Source: Steromphala cineraria (taxonomy: Eukaryota > Mollusca > Gastropoda > Trochida > Trochidae). Taken from it: a DNA stretch of 64,000 nucleotides. This document shows, piece after piece, positions 27,231-39,324 of this stretch. The notes beneath the pieces were generated by a model that saw only the letters and a program-made list of their open reading frames with translations, had not been told where the DNA came from and did not search any database. Numbering within the stretch: position 1 is the first letter of the stretch; the number at the start of each line of letters is the position of its first letter. The stretch is taken from positions 52,530,082-52,594,081 of the forward strand of contig OU744735.1 in assembly GCA_916613615.1 (NCBI GenBank), given 5' to 3'. The position numbers and the translations under genes are program-made.

Positions 27231-28089
27231 AGACATTTTTTACCCATGGTTGAGGGTAATGACTTTGACCACTCTCTCAAAAATTAGGTTATCATTTTAA
27301 GAAATTCTGATAAGCTTGTTTACATGCCAGTAGATGTAAGTAGATTGAGGTTTTGGGGTTTGCATCCTATACACGGGAAAAAAAGTTTGTTAGCAGTAGT
27401 GGTATGCTTGAAAAAATGCTAAATTATTATATTAGAAGAATATGACTTGAATTTGTAATGTGATGTTATTTAATTGGACATTAGTTTCCTTTTCATGTAA
27501 GAAATCAACATTGTCCCATTTCATACTTCTGATGAACTCAGAATATTAATAAGTTAAACATAAAAGAAGTTAACATGTTTCCTCATATACTGCCTATGAT
27601 CTCTCATTTCCTACTGAGATAAAGTTTTCTTATTTGCTATCATTGCGTGCATGATCTCTTGTGAAAAAAATGAAATATACAGATATATAATCTAACATAG
27701 AAAAATAGTATAGTCCTATAAACAAAATTTTATTAGTGTTCTCTTGGTCCTTAGGTAGGATTCAAATTCTTTCATTCCTATAGTTTTGTTGTGGTTTGTT
27801 TCTTGTTGCTTCTGTTTGGTTTCCTTATTTGCACATATTTCTCTGGAAGTTGGACAGTTATTCTTTGTTAGTTGAAGCTGAACTGGGAAAGTGTTGAAGT
27901 GTTTCGGGGTAAGAAGTTCAAAGTAGGAATCAGATCTTTGAACCTCCTTCAGGAAATTCTTTGCTACCTCTTACCATAACCAGCAAACATTGACCATTTC
28001 AGGCTAGCCTTTCTTCAGCTCATCTGGAATATACCCTTTGAAAAACAATTATATCATCAAATACTGTGTTCCACTGGAGATATCACTTG
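27231..28089. other. No gene or element recognised
   Basis: AT-rich, low-complexity sequence with T-rich stretches (27770-27850) and no sustained open frame. It starts where the block array fades and ends at the dispersed repeat at 28090. Confidence 0.45.
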
Positions 28090-28440
28090 AATGAGACCAA
28101 GCGATATCTCCAAGGAGATATCGTTTTGACACTAGATTTTGAACAATGACCTGTTGCCGTCACCTACATGACATCACAATACTTTTGCATTATCAAGTAA
28201 CGACATCACATTGCTATGACATCATAAACATGATGACGTCACAATGGTATGATGTCACAGCACAGAACGCCAAGTTTCAGGTTTTGTGTTCAGAGACGTT
28301 CATTTTTTCATTTAAAACTTGTGAAGAATCATTTTGGATGATACATAGAATCTCATTCTGGTGTCTTTTGATATAACACTACATAAGTATGATATAAGTA
28401 AAAATATCATCGACAAAGAAAAGAACCAAAAGCTAGCATG
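28090..28440 (+). repeat. Dispersed repeat, inverted copy of 7524-7960
   Basis: Starts with a local palindrome (GCGATATCTCC..GGAGATATCG) and continues TAGATTTTGAACAATGAC, then several ATGACATCA/CACAAT modules (28170-28260), TTTTGTGTTCAGAGACG and ATCATTTTGGATGATAC. The order matches the reverse complement of 7524-7960. The 76-codon frame at 28146-28376 is carried by this repeat and is not supported as a gene. Confidence 0.55.
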
Positions 28441-28743
28441 TTAAATCAAAATGAAAGTGTTCGCAGTGCCATTTTTGTATAAAATACTTCTTTATATTAA
28501 AAAGAGTTCAAAACTTCAATAAACAAAATTTAATTGTTACATTTGTAAGTTTCATGTTTGAAAGTAGATATTTATGCACTCGTAGATCCAGGGTACTTCT
28601 ATGTATTTGCATCATATAGATAGTATGGCAAGGGAACTCGTATAGTATCTTCTTTGTGTGATTTCATTCGAATAGGAAATGATAAAAACAGATAAAATAG
28701 CTATAAAGATGTTCTGGTTTCATGCTAAAATGAGTAGCATCTT

Positions 28744-28840
28744 TGATTGGCATTCTAGAAGTTGGTGTGATGTAAAATAAGGAGTTTTTATTATGGATGA
28801 ACAACCTCTTTATTCCGTGAACACGACAATTGTTTACATT
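28744..28840 (+). repeat. Hairpin-repeat family fragment
   Basis: TTTGATTGGCATTCTAGAAG followed by TTGGTGTGATGTAAAATAAG, then ATTATGGATGAACAACCTC and TTTATTCCGTGAACACGAC. The first part recurs at 30920, and the ATGGAT..CAAC.TCTTTATT..CGACG part recurs at 30985 (inverted), 36470 and 44305. This is one of four copies of the same short repeat in the window. Confidence 0.55.
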
Positions 28841-30914
28841 TATATATATTGAAAGGAGGCTTATAATATGTATGAATTTATGAATATGAAAAATACATTG
28901 TGTTGGCTATATCATGTTGTTAAGATATAAGTGTGATGAATGTTTTTGTGGTGTTTCAAAATCTCATTTTAAGACATTAATCATGTTATTAACCATATTT
29001 ATAACATATTACTGTCTCGATCTTTATAACCTCAATATGTTTTATAATAATATTTGGGGAACATGTGCGATGATTTGTGATTGATCAATCGAATAAATGA
29101 AAGTTTATAACATTCAAGGTGTTTGTGTTTTACTTAACCATCTTCATTAACATTCTCTATTTTGCATAATGATGTGCCAATTTAAGACACCACCAACCTG
29201 CACAATCAGATAATGTTTTAATTATCCTAAAAAGGAAGAACTAGACCAGTTCTTATCAATGCCTAAGTTACGACTTGCAGCCTCCCGAACTTGTCCCTGA
29301 CTGCTATCGAGTATCATGCAGTTGAACTCGATGGTTCAATGAGAAAACTTATGTTTAAGGACATAAAATGTAAATTGCAACTAATGGAAAAGAAGCTGCA
29401 TTCTAATTATGAATTTTAGTGCTAGGTTTAATTTTTTTTTTTATTCCTGTAATCAGTTTATATACATACATCTATACAATAGAAAAGACACAGTTTTTTT
29501 ACACATAATAAGAAAGTAAAGGACAAGACATATCAGTCACTCGCACATCCACACCTTTGCATTTCCTAGGTTTAAATTAGTCAATGATTCACACAAGTTA
29601 TGCCTTTAAAGAGTGTTTGATATTTTAACTACAAATCTTGTGTGGTATTCCGAGGATTTGCCTTGTATGTACTGTCAGTCGCAGATTCAGATTCATTTGT
29701 TTATTCATATCGCCACCAACGGTTGTGCATGAGTATAAAATGATCATGTAATATAAAAAAATTAATCAAGATAGAAGAAACGGTCAAAGTTTTTCAAGAA
29801 AATAAAATAGTGTCTATTGTTTATAAAATAGCTGCTTAATTTTATTTTCGTCATATATGTATTATAACATTTACCAACGGTTATAGGTTTTCAAAGTTCC
29901 ATTGTATTTAGATTTAAAATTGGGTTTTGAAATTTATACCTGACTGAAACATTCTCAAATGTTACCGCGTTTCACATGCTTTTTATGAAATATTTTCATG
30001 AGTATTTCATTAGTGTTGAAAACGATAATGTTGCGGAGTTCAGGATATGGAATATTACATGTAAATATATTGAACAATATACTTATCTAAATCAAAATTA
30101 TATTATTAAACTAGACATTTGAAAGCAATTATTATCTTTCTTGAGGAGTCTAACGAGGAAATGATAGCAATATTGCCAGGTGTATGTACTGGTTAATGGT
30201 GTACGTGCCGGGGGCGACTTAATGAGGCTGAATAGTTGTGAATGTGTTCTTCAAAGTGAGGTCTGCATGTAAATTTTGTTGCGAGAATATTTTGAACGTC
30301 AACGTTTTCATTCGAGGACAATGGTCAGTGAATTTCGGATTGGTTGGTTTCATTTGGTCATAAAATGCAAACCAAATGATGGAGTTGTTGAAATATACTA
30401 CAAATAACTATACTTACCCTCGTATGAAGAAGTATCAACAAAATTATGTAAACAACAAATGGCCTAATATATACCAAGATATCCACTCGTGCAATAAATT
30501 TTTTCTTTCTGATTCAATAAATCAATCAATTACTCGATGAGATAAACATGGTATTTGTCAGGAAAAGACAAATATCCTCTTAGTATGTTAAACAGAATTG
30601 CTCCCAAGTGAAAATATATCCGGTTATGTTCAATTGTCTCCATGTTTTCTCTCTTAACCCTCGTTAAAATAGAACGATGTTATCAAACACTAGAAGTAAA
30701 CAATTCGTTTGATGACACAACCAGCTCTCAATTGTTACATTGCTGTAATTCAATACTTGGTACCAATTCTTATTTTCCTTGTTTAATAGTTAATAAGGTG
30801 GGAATTCGTTAAGGCAGTTTGCTTGTATTTCCGACAGTTTTTTTCTGATATTGTATTTTTTACATAGGGAGTTGATGAATAATCAAGAAAATATTTTGTA
30901 AATAGTACTATGGA
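28841..30914. other. Gene-poor AT-rich sequence
   Basis: No open frame, terminal repeat or tandem array could be supported across about 2 kb. A poly-T run lies near 29428-29442. Nothing else stands out. Confidence 0.45.
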
Positions 30915-31030
30915 GAATTCTTTGATTGGCATTCTAGAAGTTGGTGTGACAACGACATTAAGATCTACGTCGAAACGTCGCTTTCAAAGAATAAAGAAGT
31001 TGATTATCCATAAAATAATCTCCTTTATGA
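30915..31030 (+). repeat. Hairpin-repeat family fragment
   Basis: Contains the shared TTTGATTGGCATTCTAGAAG segment and, inverted relative to the 36440 copy, CGAAACGTCGCTTTC followed by GAATAAAGAAGTTGATTATC and CATAA. The small open frame 30910-31131 is carried by this repeat. Confidence 0.55.
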
Positions 31031-31990
31031 TACTATGGAGAAATTTTAAAAAGTTATGTTATAATGCTTTGACAGATATATTATTCAGGTGTTTTACACC
31101 CAATACACATCTAATATGTTTCAAATGTTGAAATAAATGTAAGCATGTTTCTCACGTTCACCAGGAAAACATGTTTGTGTCAAGTACTATATTTCACAGA
31201 AAGTTGGAGAGATTTATTTGACAATTTGAGAAATCTGAGCCTATCCATTTGAATAAGAGAGCTATACAATGAACTGGGAAATTGGCTGATAAATGCGTCC
31301 ATTTTTCTAATTTTTAAATGTCACAATGACTTATCGGTATGTGTAACTATCAAAGGCATATCAGTTACACAATGCGACACTTTCCATGCACTATTTAAAA
31401 CATAATTCAACAACATCGAATTTTGTTTACATAATTTATTTGTCACGTGATTCATTGTATAAGAAGTTGTTTATCTAGATAATATCTTGAAGTATCTCCA
31501 TAATTATAGGATATCATATTTTACAGCAAAATGACCTTGTTGAGCTTTTAAAAATATAAATCAACTAAAACCTGTTTTACGTAGTCAATTTAAAAACAGA
31601 AAAAATAACAAAAGTAAAAACATTTACCAACATTAGAATAGATAAAATGTTATGCATTTCATGGACAGGAATACTCAAAAGGGATATTTTAACCATTCCC
31701 TGTTCCTACACCTATGATTATTCATCTTCTTCCGAAAGAAAATTACCTGAAGATCGACTTTAATGAAAACACATATTTTTTAAAATATTGAAACATACCT
31801 GTATCAGGTGAAACGTAATTATGTAACCAAATATTTAATGGCTTAACTTTTTAACGTTTCACGTTTATTTTATTTTTCAGCTAGATTTAAAAGAGGTTCA
31901 ACTCTACTTTCTCACGCTCATGTGAGTTCATGAAATGTAATAGCGGAGATATGTCACTGTAACACGCTGTAAGCATTCATCACTGGCTGT
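31031..31990. other. No gene recognised
   Basis: AT-rich DNA without supportable features; the right part leads into a transposase relic at 31992. Confidence 0.4.
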
Positions 31991-31991
31991 T

Positions 31992-32115
31992 GTATATAAA
32001 CATGAACACCTGGGTCGTAATGCCAACAGTACCATATGGCGGATGGTCTGTGATGGTATGGGGTGCTTGTCGTTTGATTGCATGGATGTCGGGGTGGAAG
32101 GCTTTGCTGATATTG
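31992..32115 (+). pseudogene. Tc1-like transposase fragment
   Basis: Forward translation gives VPYGGWSVMVWGACRL preceded by NTWVVMPT. This resembles the conserved 'GG.SVMVWG' block in the catalytic domain of Tc1-family transposases. Only this block is recognisable; the rest of the protein and any inverted repeats were not found. A related, longer relic lies at 34798-36321. Confidence 0.5.
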
Positions 32116-33019
32116 TTTATTTATTATTGTGATAAAGGAGGGTTACATCATTGATTTAAAAGTTGGTGAGATATATCACTTGCAAATTACATGGAGACTA
32201 AAAAAACATTAAATGACCAGTACAATCAAGTTTGGAATGGGGGCTCACACCAGGATCTAGTCTAGAACGGCTTGGATCAAGCAGTTTATTACAAAGTTTG
32301 TTGTTTTACTTTCGTTTGCGACAAAATGAAATCCCATGGAAACCAAAAAAATATGCCAGATGTATTCCTCTATTTTAAAAGCACGTCTAAACTTTATCCA
32401 TTTGAAATTGATTATGCACATAATATTTAACAATATTTCAAATTATCAATGAAGTTAATGTTAACGTGGTCATTGTTAAAGAGATAGAGTATACAAGCTT
32501 AAGAAGCAAGACATTTTCTCTTGCAGACTCAACTGAAAGGAGCTGCCATTGCTTCTTGATGCTGAATAATTTTGAAAGTTTACCTGCATATTTACACATC
32601 CTTTTTTTCAAACTGAGTTTTACAAAAACTCAAAAGAGAGTTATTTCATAGGACACCTGGTGTGACACGATGTGTTTGTAGGATGGTGGATATAGCCCTG
32701 TATTTTTTATAACTTGATGTATGCACACCTGGGTAGGGAGAACAAGTAGACAGGACATAATTCTTAAAGAGACACTTCTTGGCTTGTTGAAGGCAGCTGT
32801 ATTATACTGGGACGTCCTGAGTGATGATATGACGTCAATATAGTGTCGAGTAAATATATGTTGCTGAAGTTGATCGAAAACAGAACAGTCTATTGAAACT
32901 GACGTAATTTTGGAAAGTTACCTAAAGCAAACAGAAAGAAAGATTAAGTGAATTGTGTTTCAGTTTCTGTAACTAGTATTCATGTAAACGGGTCATGCCT
33001 CGGCAAATATTTAACGCTG
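32116..33019. other. No gene recognised
   Basis: AT-rich DNA. Short frames (for example 32466-32651) show no recognisable domain. One TGACGTCA palindrome occurs near 32831. Confidence 0.4.
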
Positions 33020-33023
33020 TTAA

Positions 33024-34289
33024 GGGGAGACAAGGGCAAAGCGCGCCCCCGGGGCAAAGTGAACAAGCATTATTTCTTCAAAACTATCGACAAATGGAAT
33101 AACTTGTCATTACCAACGGATGAAAGTAACTGTAATGAAGCGTTATGACCAACGCTTGAATCATGTGCCTTAGGTGTGGACGCTAAATTTCAAATATTAG
33201 AACAAACGCGATTTTACTATAAGGAACGGATATGTCTCAAATTCAAATATTTCATAAAAATACAAAAGGAACTGTGCACTCTCGTGCACATGTAACATGA
33301 ATTGGTATCATAAGTTCATTGAATAGTGAAATTTGTAATTACTTGTTTTAATGATTTTCTTTGATGAACATAACAAATGCTACCCTTGATGGGGCAAAAC
33401 GTGCCGGGGGGAGCGCTTTGCCCCGTGTGATATATAAATATCTTTTTGGTTTACATATTGGTGAAAAAGTTATTAGTTTGCATTTCTTGAGCGAATAACG
33501 TAAATGAGAACTTTCAATTTTATATCAGCATGCTGTAAAAATGAAATATACCATTTTACTAAAAGGGTGTTGTTTTGTTCAAGAATGACGACAAGTAACA
33601 GTTACAACAACACAAAATATTTTTCTATTGTGTTTTAAATCATGAAAATATAATTCATTGTATATTACTGTTCAACCCTAAACGATAAGCAATTTATGCC
33701 GTTCTGCCAAATTCGACACAAAATAGATGATGTGAATTCCTTAATTCGTCCATATAACCAATTCAGTTCTTCTTTTCTTTTATTTATTTCTTGTTTTGAG
33801 AGTCAATTAACTACATTATTAACACTTTCGTAGTTAACAGAAATGTACATGTACCAACCATAATGATATTGGGTCATTAAGAATGTTGAACATGTAGGTC
33901 CATGACATGCATATTTTGAGCATCCTTGCATATATTGCCAACTTTTATGTTAATTCTATCCTTCATATGGGATCGATAGTTGCCTTGCATTATAAAGATG
34001 ATAGCTGTCGAATAGTATTAGCTGTTTATAGGTGTGTGATATCTACTACATTCTGTGCTGTTTTTCACATGGGGCAAAGCGCCCAGGGGATTGGGCACTT
34101 TGCCCCAAACTACAGGGCAAAGCGCGCTCCCTTAGTCAACATACATTTACGTAAATATAAAAAAGCATGTGTCATGTAACAGTCTATCTGATAAGTATTA
34201 GAGATAGTGTGCAAGTTGCATTCTGTACATGTTGGGGTGCCCACAAGACGCACTTATATGTTAGGGGCGCGCTTTGCCCTGGTGTCCCC
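33024..34289. mobile_element. Candidate 1.27-kb DNA transposon with GC-rich inverted ends
   Basis: The left end GGGGAGACAAGGGCAAAGCG (continuing CGCCCC) and the reverse complement of the right end, GGGGACACCAGGGCAAAGCG (continuing CGCCCC), match over about 26 bases with two differences. The core GGGGCAAAGCGC recurs inside as hairpins: 33391-33424 (GGGGCAAAACGT..AGCGCTTTGCCCC) and 34071-34106 (GGGGCAAAGCGC..CACTTTGCCCC), plus GGGCAAAGCGCGCTCCC near 34114. The surrounding DNA is AT-rich, so these islands are conspicuous. The left flank is TTAA and the right flank TAAT, so no perfect target duplication is seen. No transposase frame is present; short frames near 32948 and 33907 are unsupported. 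Confidence 0.6.
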
Positions 34290-34323
34290 TAATTCTAAAC
34301 TTTTATTCGTAACTTAATTGACC

Positions 34324-34695
34324 TTAAAGGGGCAGTAGCACGTTTTTTGATAATCTTATATTTAAAATATTTCACTGTAAATTGTAAGTTAATGCTAAAG
34401 TTATTATTTTGATAGTGTCAAAAATTTCATTACACAAGCCATGAACATCCATAGTCAGAGGACAAAGTATGAAGTTTAACATAAAATCCATTTGCGGCAA
34501 TTTTGTGTGAAAACCTTTAATTAAGTTTGTGTTAAAAAAGGGAATCGCATGGCTAAACTTTACGTACTTTACGTTATATATTTAATTATCACTGCTCCAT
34601 TTAGTTTTAATACATTGTCTTTCAATTGGAACCATTAATTTTCATTTTCCTGACATCATCTTATATGCCATTAAAACGTGCTACTGCCCCTTTAA
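34324..34695 (+). mobile_element. TTAA-flanked MITE, copy 1
   Basis: Ends TTAAAGGGGCAGTAGCACG and its inverse CGTGCTACTGCCCCTTTAA. About 372 bp with an interior of TATATTTAAAATATTTCAC type and GGAATCGCATGGCTAAAC, AT-rich and noncoding. The same sequence occurs at 38800, 40508 and 43654. The flank can be read as TTAA or as a TA target inside TTAA. Confidence 0.9.
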
Positions 34696-34797
34696 AGAGT
34701 CAACTGATTAAAATTCATGTCAACAATATTTATTTTGGCACGAAACAAAGCCGTGAAAATATCACAAGGCACACAAATTGTCCATTTAGCATGTATA

Positions 34798-36321
34798 CTA
34801 TACAAAAAAAGAAACGCATAGGTGAATGATTTCCGGATAAATGAGTTTTCAAAACGAAATATGTCCATAAAACATGTGAAACACATTTGGTTGTAGAAAC
34901 ATTTTGATTGTGACAATTTTGAGTGTTTGAAACTGTCACTGATTTCAAAATTGTGAATTTGAAAGCGGTTTTGACCAAAATGAAAAAAGCATGGCCAAAA
35001 CGGAACCAAAAGCACTTGGAAAGTTGAAATTATTGGAAACATGCGTGTATTCACATTCTCCACAAAGGGCTTTCACCGATCACGAATTGCAATAGGAGTT
35101 TTACAATATGAAGAGTAAATGCAAATTCCACGTTTTGGCACTGCAACTCGAATCACCGCCATTGGCAGAATTCAGACTGGAGAGTCGCAAACATTCCTTG
35201 CAAGGGGTCATAACGTCTATAAGAGCACAAACACTTGTCTTTTAGAACGCTTCCAACAATTTGGTTCCACCGATGATTGTCCACGTTCTGGAACACCGTG
35301 GGTCATCACAGAGGGTCAAGATCGCTAAATTTGGTTCCTTCACCCATGTAACGGTATTGTCAATGCTGTGTACACAGCTACCAGGGTGCCAATACTACAC
35401 AGAATTTCGCCACAAACAGTACGGAATCGTTTGCAACAGATCAGATTGAGAGTCAGGAGACGCTACTTTGGCAATATGTTATGACGTCATAATCGCGCGC
35501 AACGTGTTCTGTGCTGTAACAACGTTCAGGTCTGGAACCTAAGACATGGGAAATGTGTAAGTCTTAGCGATGCATCAGGATTTCTTTTGCAAAGAGGAGA
35601 TGAAAAAGAATTGGGTATACAGACGTGTACAAATGAAAGTTATGCTCCAAACTGCCAAAGTCAAGTCGTTAGATTTTGGAAAAGGTAACCTGATGATGTG
35701 GGCGGCCGTAGGCTACACATTTCTTTCTGGTTTCATTCATTTTCAAGGTGGGAACACGTTCATAACACACTATCATCAAACGACACGTGCTTCCAGTAAA
35801 TGACGTATCGTCGTAACGTTGTCCACTACATCGCAAGAGCACATACTGTTGGTGTCACAAGATCATTTATGACATGTTACAACATCAATGGGATCCCCTA
35901 TCACTTACGTAATCAAGATCTTAACCTGATTGAACACTTTTGAGATGAACTGGATTGACCTCTCTGGTAGCGTTAACGTTTACGTCAAATGCTTCCAAAC
36001 CTGGCTCAGTTTTTGCAGGACAAGTTGGAGACCATAATCCAAGCATCAACATAGCGACTTATACAGTCTATGCCAAGGCGTTTGAAAATTGTTAGGCGTT
36101 CACGTGGTGGTAAAAACAGACAATGACATTCAAGTGACCTCTGATTAGCTAAAGGAAGTTAAAGTCTTATGGCGTGTATGATATCATAAAGAGCAATGAT
36201 CCTGTTATCTCCATGAGAAATTTCAGTTTCTTATACGCATTTACTAAAAGACAGTGTCAATTCAAAATTTACTGTAACCACACCTAGAAATATCCAGCTA
36301 TGCGTTTCTTTTTTTGTATAG
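34798..36321 (+). mobile_element. Tc1-like transposon, degenerate, 1.52 kb
   Basis: Inverted ends CTATACAAAAAAAGAAACGC (continuing AT) at 34798, and the reverse complement ending 36321, are flanked by TA on both sides (34796-34797, 36322-36323). Between them lies a broken transposase relic annotated separately. The length is normal for an autonomous Tc1 family member. Confidence 0.9.
35040..36130 (+). pseudogene. Tc1-like transposase pseudogene
   Basis: Recognisable pieces appear in order but in different frames. An N-terminal paired-like helix-turn-helix region (35119-35328) reads RFQQFGSTDDCPRSGTPWV, the typical Tc1 linker. A middle region at 35570-35803 includes NLMMWAAVGY (the MVWG block). 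A C-terminal piece near 35920 reads DLNLIEHF with a TGA where Trp is expected. Stops and frameshifts separate them, so no functional protein is possible. Tc1 transposases cut and paste the element at TA sites using a DDE catalytic triad. Confidence 0.85.
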
Positions 36322-36439
36322 TATATGTTATGAACTGCACAAATAAAATCATGATAGGCAGGATATAGTACTAACTTTAAATATTTGGCCCTTAACATGA
36401 TGGAAGTTAATGGTTAACGTGTTTTTGAAGCATTGAGAC

Positions 36440-36575
36440 ATCACAGTAAAGTTTTTCTAGAAGACAAGAAGTTTATGGATTATCAACTTCTTTATTCTAG
36501 GAAGTAGCGACGTTTCTTATACTGTTTTCAAGCAAATAGGATCATCCATAAACTCCTTGTCTTTTTGACATTTCC
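36440..36575. repeat. Hairpin-repeat family copy
   Basis: Outer arms AGACAAGAAGTTTATGGAT (near 36460) and ATCCATAAACTCCTTGTCTT (near 36544) form an imperfect inverted repeat. Between them are TATCAACTTCTTTATTCT and AGCGACGTTTC, shared with the copies near 28744, 30915 and 44295. Confidence 0.6.
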
Positions 36576-36841
36576 TCTCAAATAACGTATAGTTTTTCTG
36601 ATGGTAGATTCTGAATTCATTATTATGATGAGAATAATACGAGAAATATAATCAATAAACATGTGAAGTATATATTTACACAATCCTTGTTACTGTCTGA
36701 ACTAAAGTACACATTCACTGTTTGTTATGATAACAAATTCACTGTAATTTGGACAATCTAGCGCTCAAAACACAGGTAAGTCCAATATAAGCTTGAAGAA
36801 TGGACATGCCAACATAAATCTCTTCCTAATCCCAACACCTT

Positions 36842-36842
36842 G

Positions 36843-36869
<27 letters not shown>
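36842..36869. repeat. (TA)n microsatellite
   Basis: An uninterrupted alternating TA run of about 28 bp. Confidence 0.95.
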
Positions 36870-36873
<4 letters not shown>

Positions 36874-37036
36874 CTTCCATGACCCCTACATACATGTGTT
36901 AACCCTCTTTCTCCCTAATGACCCCTGTCACGATCTCCCCTCTTTCAACAATAACTACGTGTAGCGGAGCAAAGCCGTTCATAGCAAGTCCTTGAGCGGA
37001 GACAGGGGATCGTGTTAACATACAATTGCTCCTTTA

Positions 37037-37130
37037 CCGGGAGATGGGCCAGTTGGTTAGCTGCTGAGGTGGTCATGCTGAACTCTGAGGTTGTGGGTTC
37101 AAATCCTATAAAATCCCTCAGAGAGAGAAC
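37037..37130 (+). repeat. tRNA-derived SINE head
   Basis: A box-A-like TGGGCCAGTTGGTTAG near 37045 and a box-B GGGTTCAAATCC at 37095-37106 are spaced as in a tRNA gene. The acceptor stem does not pair well, so this looks like a decayed tRNA-derived SINE promoter and not a functional tRNA. A second box-B-like sequence, GAGTTCAAATCCCACTC, lies at 37272-37288, suggesting another fragment or a composite element. A short (GAT)n run follows near 37428. Confidence 0.5.
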
Positions 37131-37449
37131 AAGAGTTTATACTATTACAGATAGTGTACATCTAAATATTGCAAGGTTACATGTGTTTCCTATCCTAATG
37201 ACATGTATTTCTTAATGTGACTGAATCCAGAAGGATATCTCTTCAAGCAGCAGACTCACAACAAGAGGTCCGAGTTCAAATCCCACTCATGGCAATCTCA
37301 ATCCTGATACACCAACCAGAAAGTAACTCACTTTTTGATCAAGTGTAAGCTGTAATCTGTTATCGATTCAAGTGAAATTACTCTCGCTCTGAGTAATAGT
37401 GATAAGGATATTCGATAAATATAAGTAATGATGATGATGATGATATTCG

Positions 37450-37720
37450 ATATTTATTAGGCGTACATTTGGTGATAGGAGGTCATCACCAATACAATTC
37501 TTTGCCAGGTACCCATTTTCTGCTTGGTGAACAGAGACACAATTTTAAAAAGTCTTTTGCCCAAGATGACGCAACAACTCTCAGTATCTCAGTGTGGGGC
37601 AGGGAATCAGCCCATCAAACTCTAAGCTTATTCAGTATTGAGGGGTTAACCCCCTCATCTAGTGGACCACGCCCGTTGTTGCTGAACTATACTGACAGTA
37701 GTCGACTGACTATTGCACAG
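37450..37720. repeat. Decayed dispersed repeat
   Basis: Contains GGTACCCATTTTCTGCTTGG, then TGAACAGAGACACAATTTTA and TCTTTTGCCCAAGATGACGC. These resemble a conserved noncoding repeat segment common in many animal genomes, recalled only in general terms. An open frame of 102 codons (37469-37777) crosses it but has the composition of repeat DNA. Confidence 0.35.
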
Positions 37721-38799
37721 AACAACTACAACCACAATGAGATAATCATCCAAGTCATAATTAATCTTTGCTCATAATAATACCAGGGTCTTATCGAAGC
37801 GACACACTAACAAACTATAGATGTTATCAATTCAAAATTTGGTTATGTGAAGGCAGACATTATCGATCTGAAAATGGTTCCATTGTGAATCAAAAAAATT
37901 TTTACGAATGCAATGAACAAAATAAATCGAGTTTCAAAGTGGTTCTGTTTGTTTGTCTACAATGTCGCCTCATAAAGAGTCGATAACGCTCCATGTTTGG
38001 AAAAACATAACTATTAGAAATAAAAGATGAAATAATTCCTCTCCAAATACAAATATCTGTATTGTGGAGACTATCAGAGAGCTGCTCTGTTAGTTGTTGG
38101 GGTCACATATGGCAAACCTTTTCAAATAGTGTAATTTGATCAGGAAGTTTCCACCGTTGCAGTAAAGTATCATCAGCTAACTGACGTGTATAGTGACATG
38201 AAGACAGTATGAAGTCGTGATCGAAAACTGGACAATGACGAGCGTTTATCAGTCAAACGTAAATTTTCAGAATGACACTTACGAGATGATACTGTTTATT
38301 ACGTTACATAACTAGTATTCATATAATTTGGACGTGTGAATTTGCCTTCCGCGGACATAAATGAATGATTTTTATATTTTTATTGAAACAAGCATTTCTC
38401 GAATCTATGGCATCTTTAGATAATGTGCGAGATTTTTTAGATTTATTATAATAAATTATGCGATTTGAAAATCGCGGAGTGGCCCTTTAAAATCTGGACA
38501 TCACTTTAACCTTGAAACGTAATACACCTTAACACCTATCATGTGGATACATGAGCCAGTAATCCATGTCAACCCAGCAGACTCATAAAAATTGCAAATA
38601 AATTCAGAGCCCACCTTTAGCGCTATCAATGTACGATCTTCGTAATTTATTTGGGTCTTTGTAAGTTATCTGTTGCCACTGGCAGCTGTTTAATTACAAG
38701 TCGAGTGTGGTCTACATCTGCTTGATTTGTCGGATGACTTCATTCACAACACAGTGTTGTAGATGTGATCATTGATTGGCTTTTCTACTTCTGTTATAT
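37721..38799. other. No gene recognised
   Basis: AT-rich sequence with short, unsupported frames. A TTAAAGGGCCAC-like string near 38480 (inverted) resembles only the first bases of the MITE end and was not counted as a copy. Confidence 0.4.
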
Positions 38800-39162
38800 T
38801 TAAAGGGGCAGTAGCACGTTTTTGGTAATTTTATATTTCCAAATTTTCAATGATAATTGTAAGTTAATGCTAAATGTATTACTTTAACATGGTCAAAAAT
38901 CACATAACATTAGCCAATTATCAATAGTTAGAGGACAAAGTATGAAGATTCACATGAAATCTATTGGCGGCCATTTTTGTGTGAACACCTTTAATTCATT
39001 TTTGTAAGAAAAAGGAATCGCATGGCTAAACTTAACGTTATATACTGGAAGTATTACTGCTCAATTTAGTTTAAATACATTGTCTTTCAATTGAAACCAT
39101 TAATTTTCATTTTCCTTCCATCACCCTATATTCCCCCTAAAAACGTGCTACTGCCCCTTTAA
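38800..39162 (+). mobile_element. TTAA-flanked MITE, copy 2
   Basis: 363 bp, same orientation as copy 1. Starts TTTAAAGGGGCAGTAGCACG and ends CGTGCTACTGCCCCTTTAA. Interior motifs shared with the other copies include GAGGACAAAGTATGAAG and GAATCGCATGGCTAAAC. Confidence 0.9.
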
Positions 39163-39324
39163 AGCATTTATCAAAGCTGAATAAGTGGAATATATACTCA
39201 CCATACAGTTCAGACTATCGCACCATATCCACATCAAGACGAACTGGGAATGTTCTATCATTGAAATAGATAACGTCAAAACGTGGACCAATATTCAATT
39301 TCAATACATTTACATTGAAAAAAG

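Noticed and set aside
37037..37115. Functional tRNA gene
   Set aside because: Box A and box B are present, but no consistent acceptor stem or cloverleaf was found; a SINE head is more likely. The same judgement applies to 60480-60560.
38470..38500. Possible fifth copy of the TTAA MITE
   Set aside because: Only GCCCTTTAA-like bases match; there is no interior or second end.
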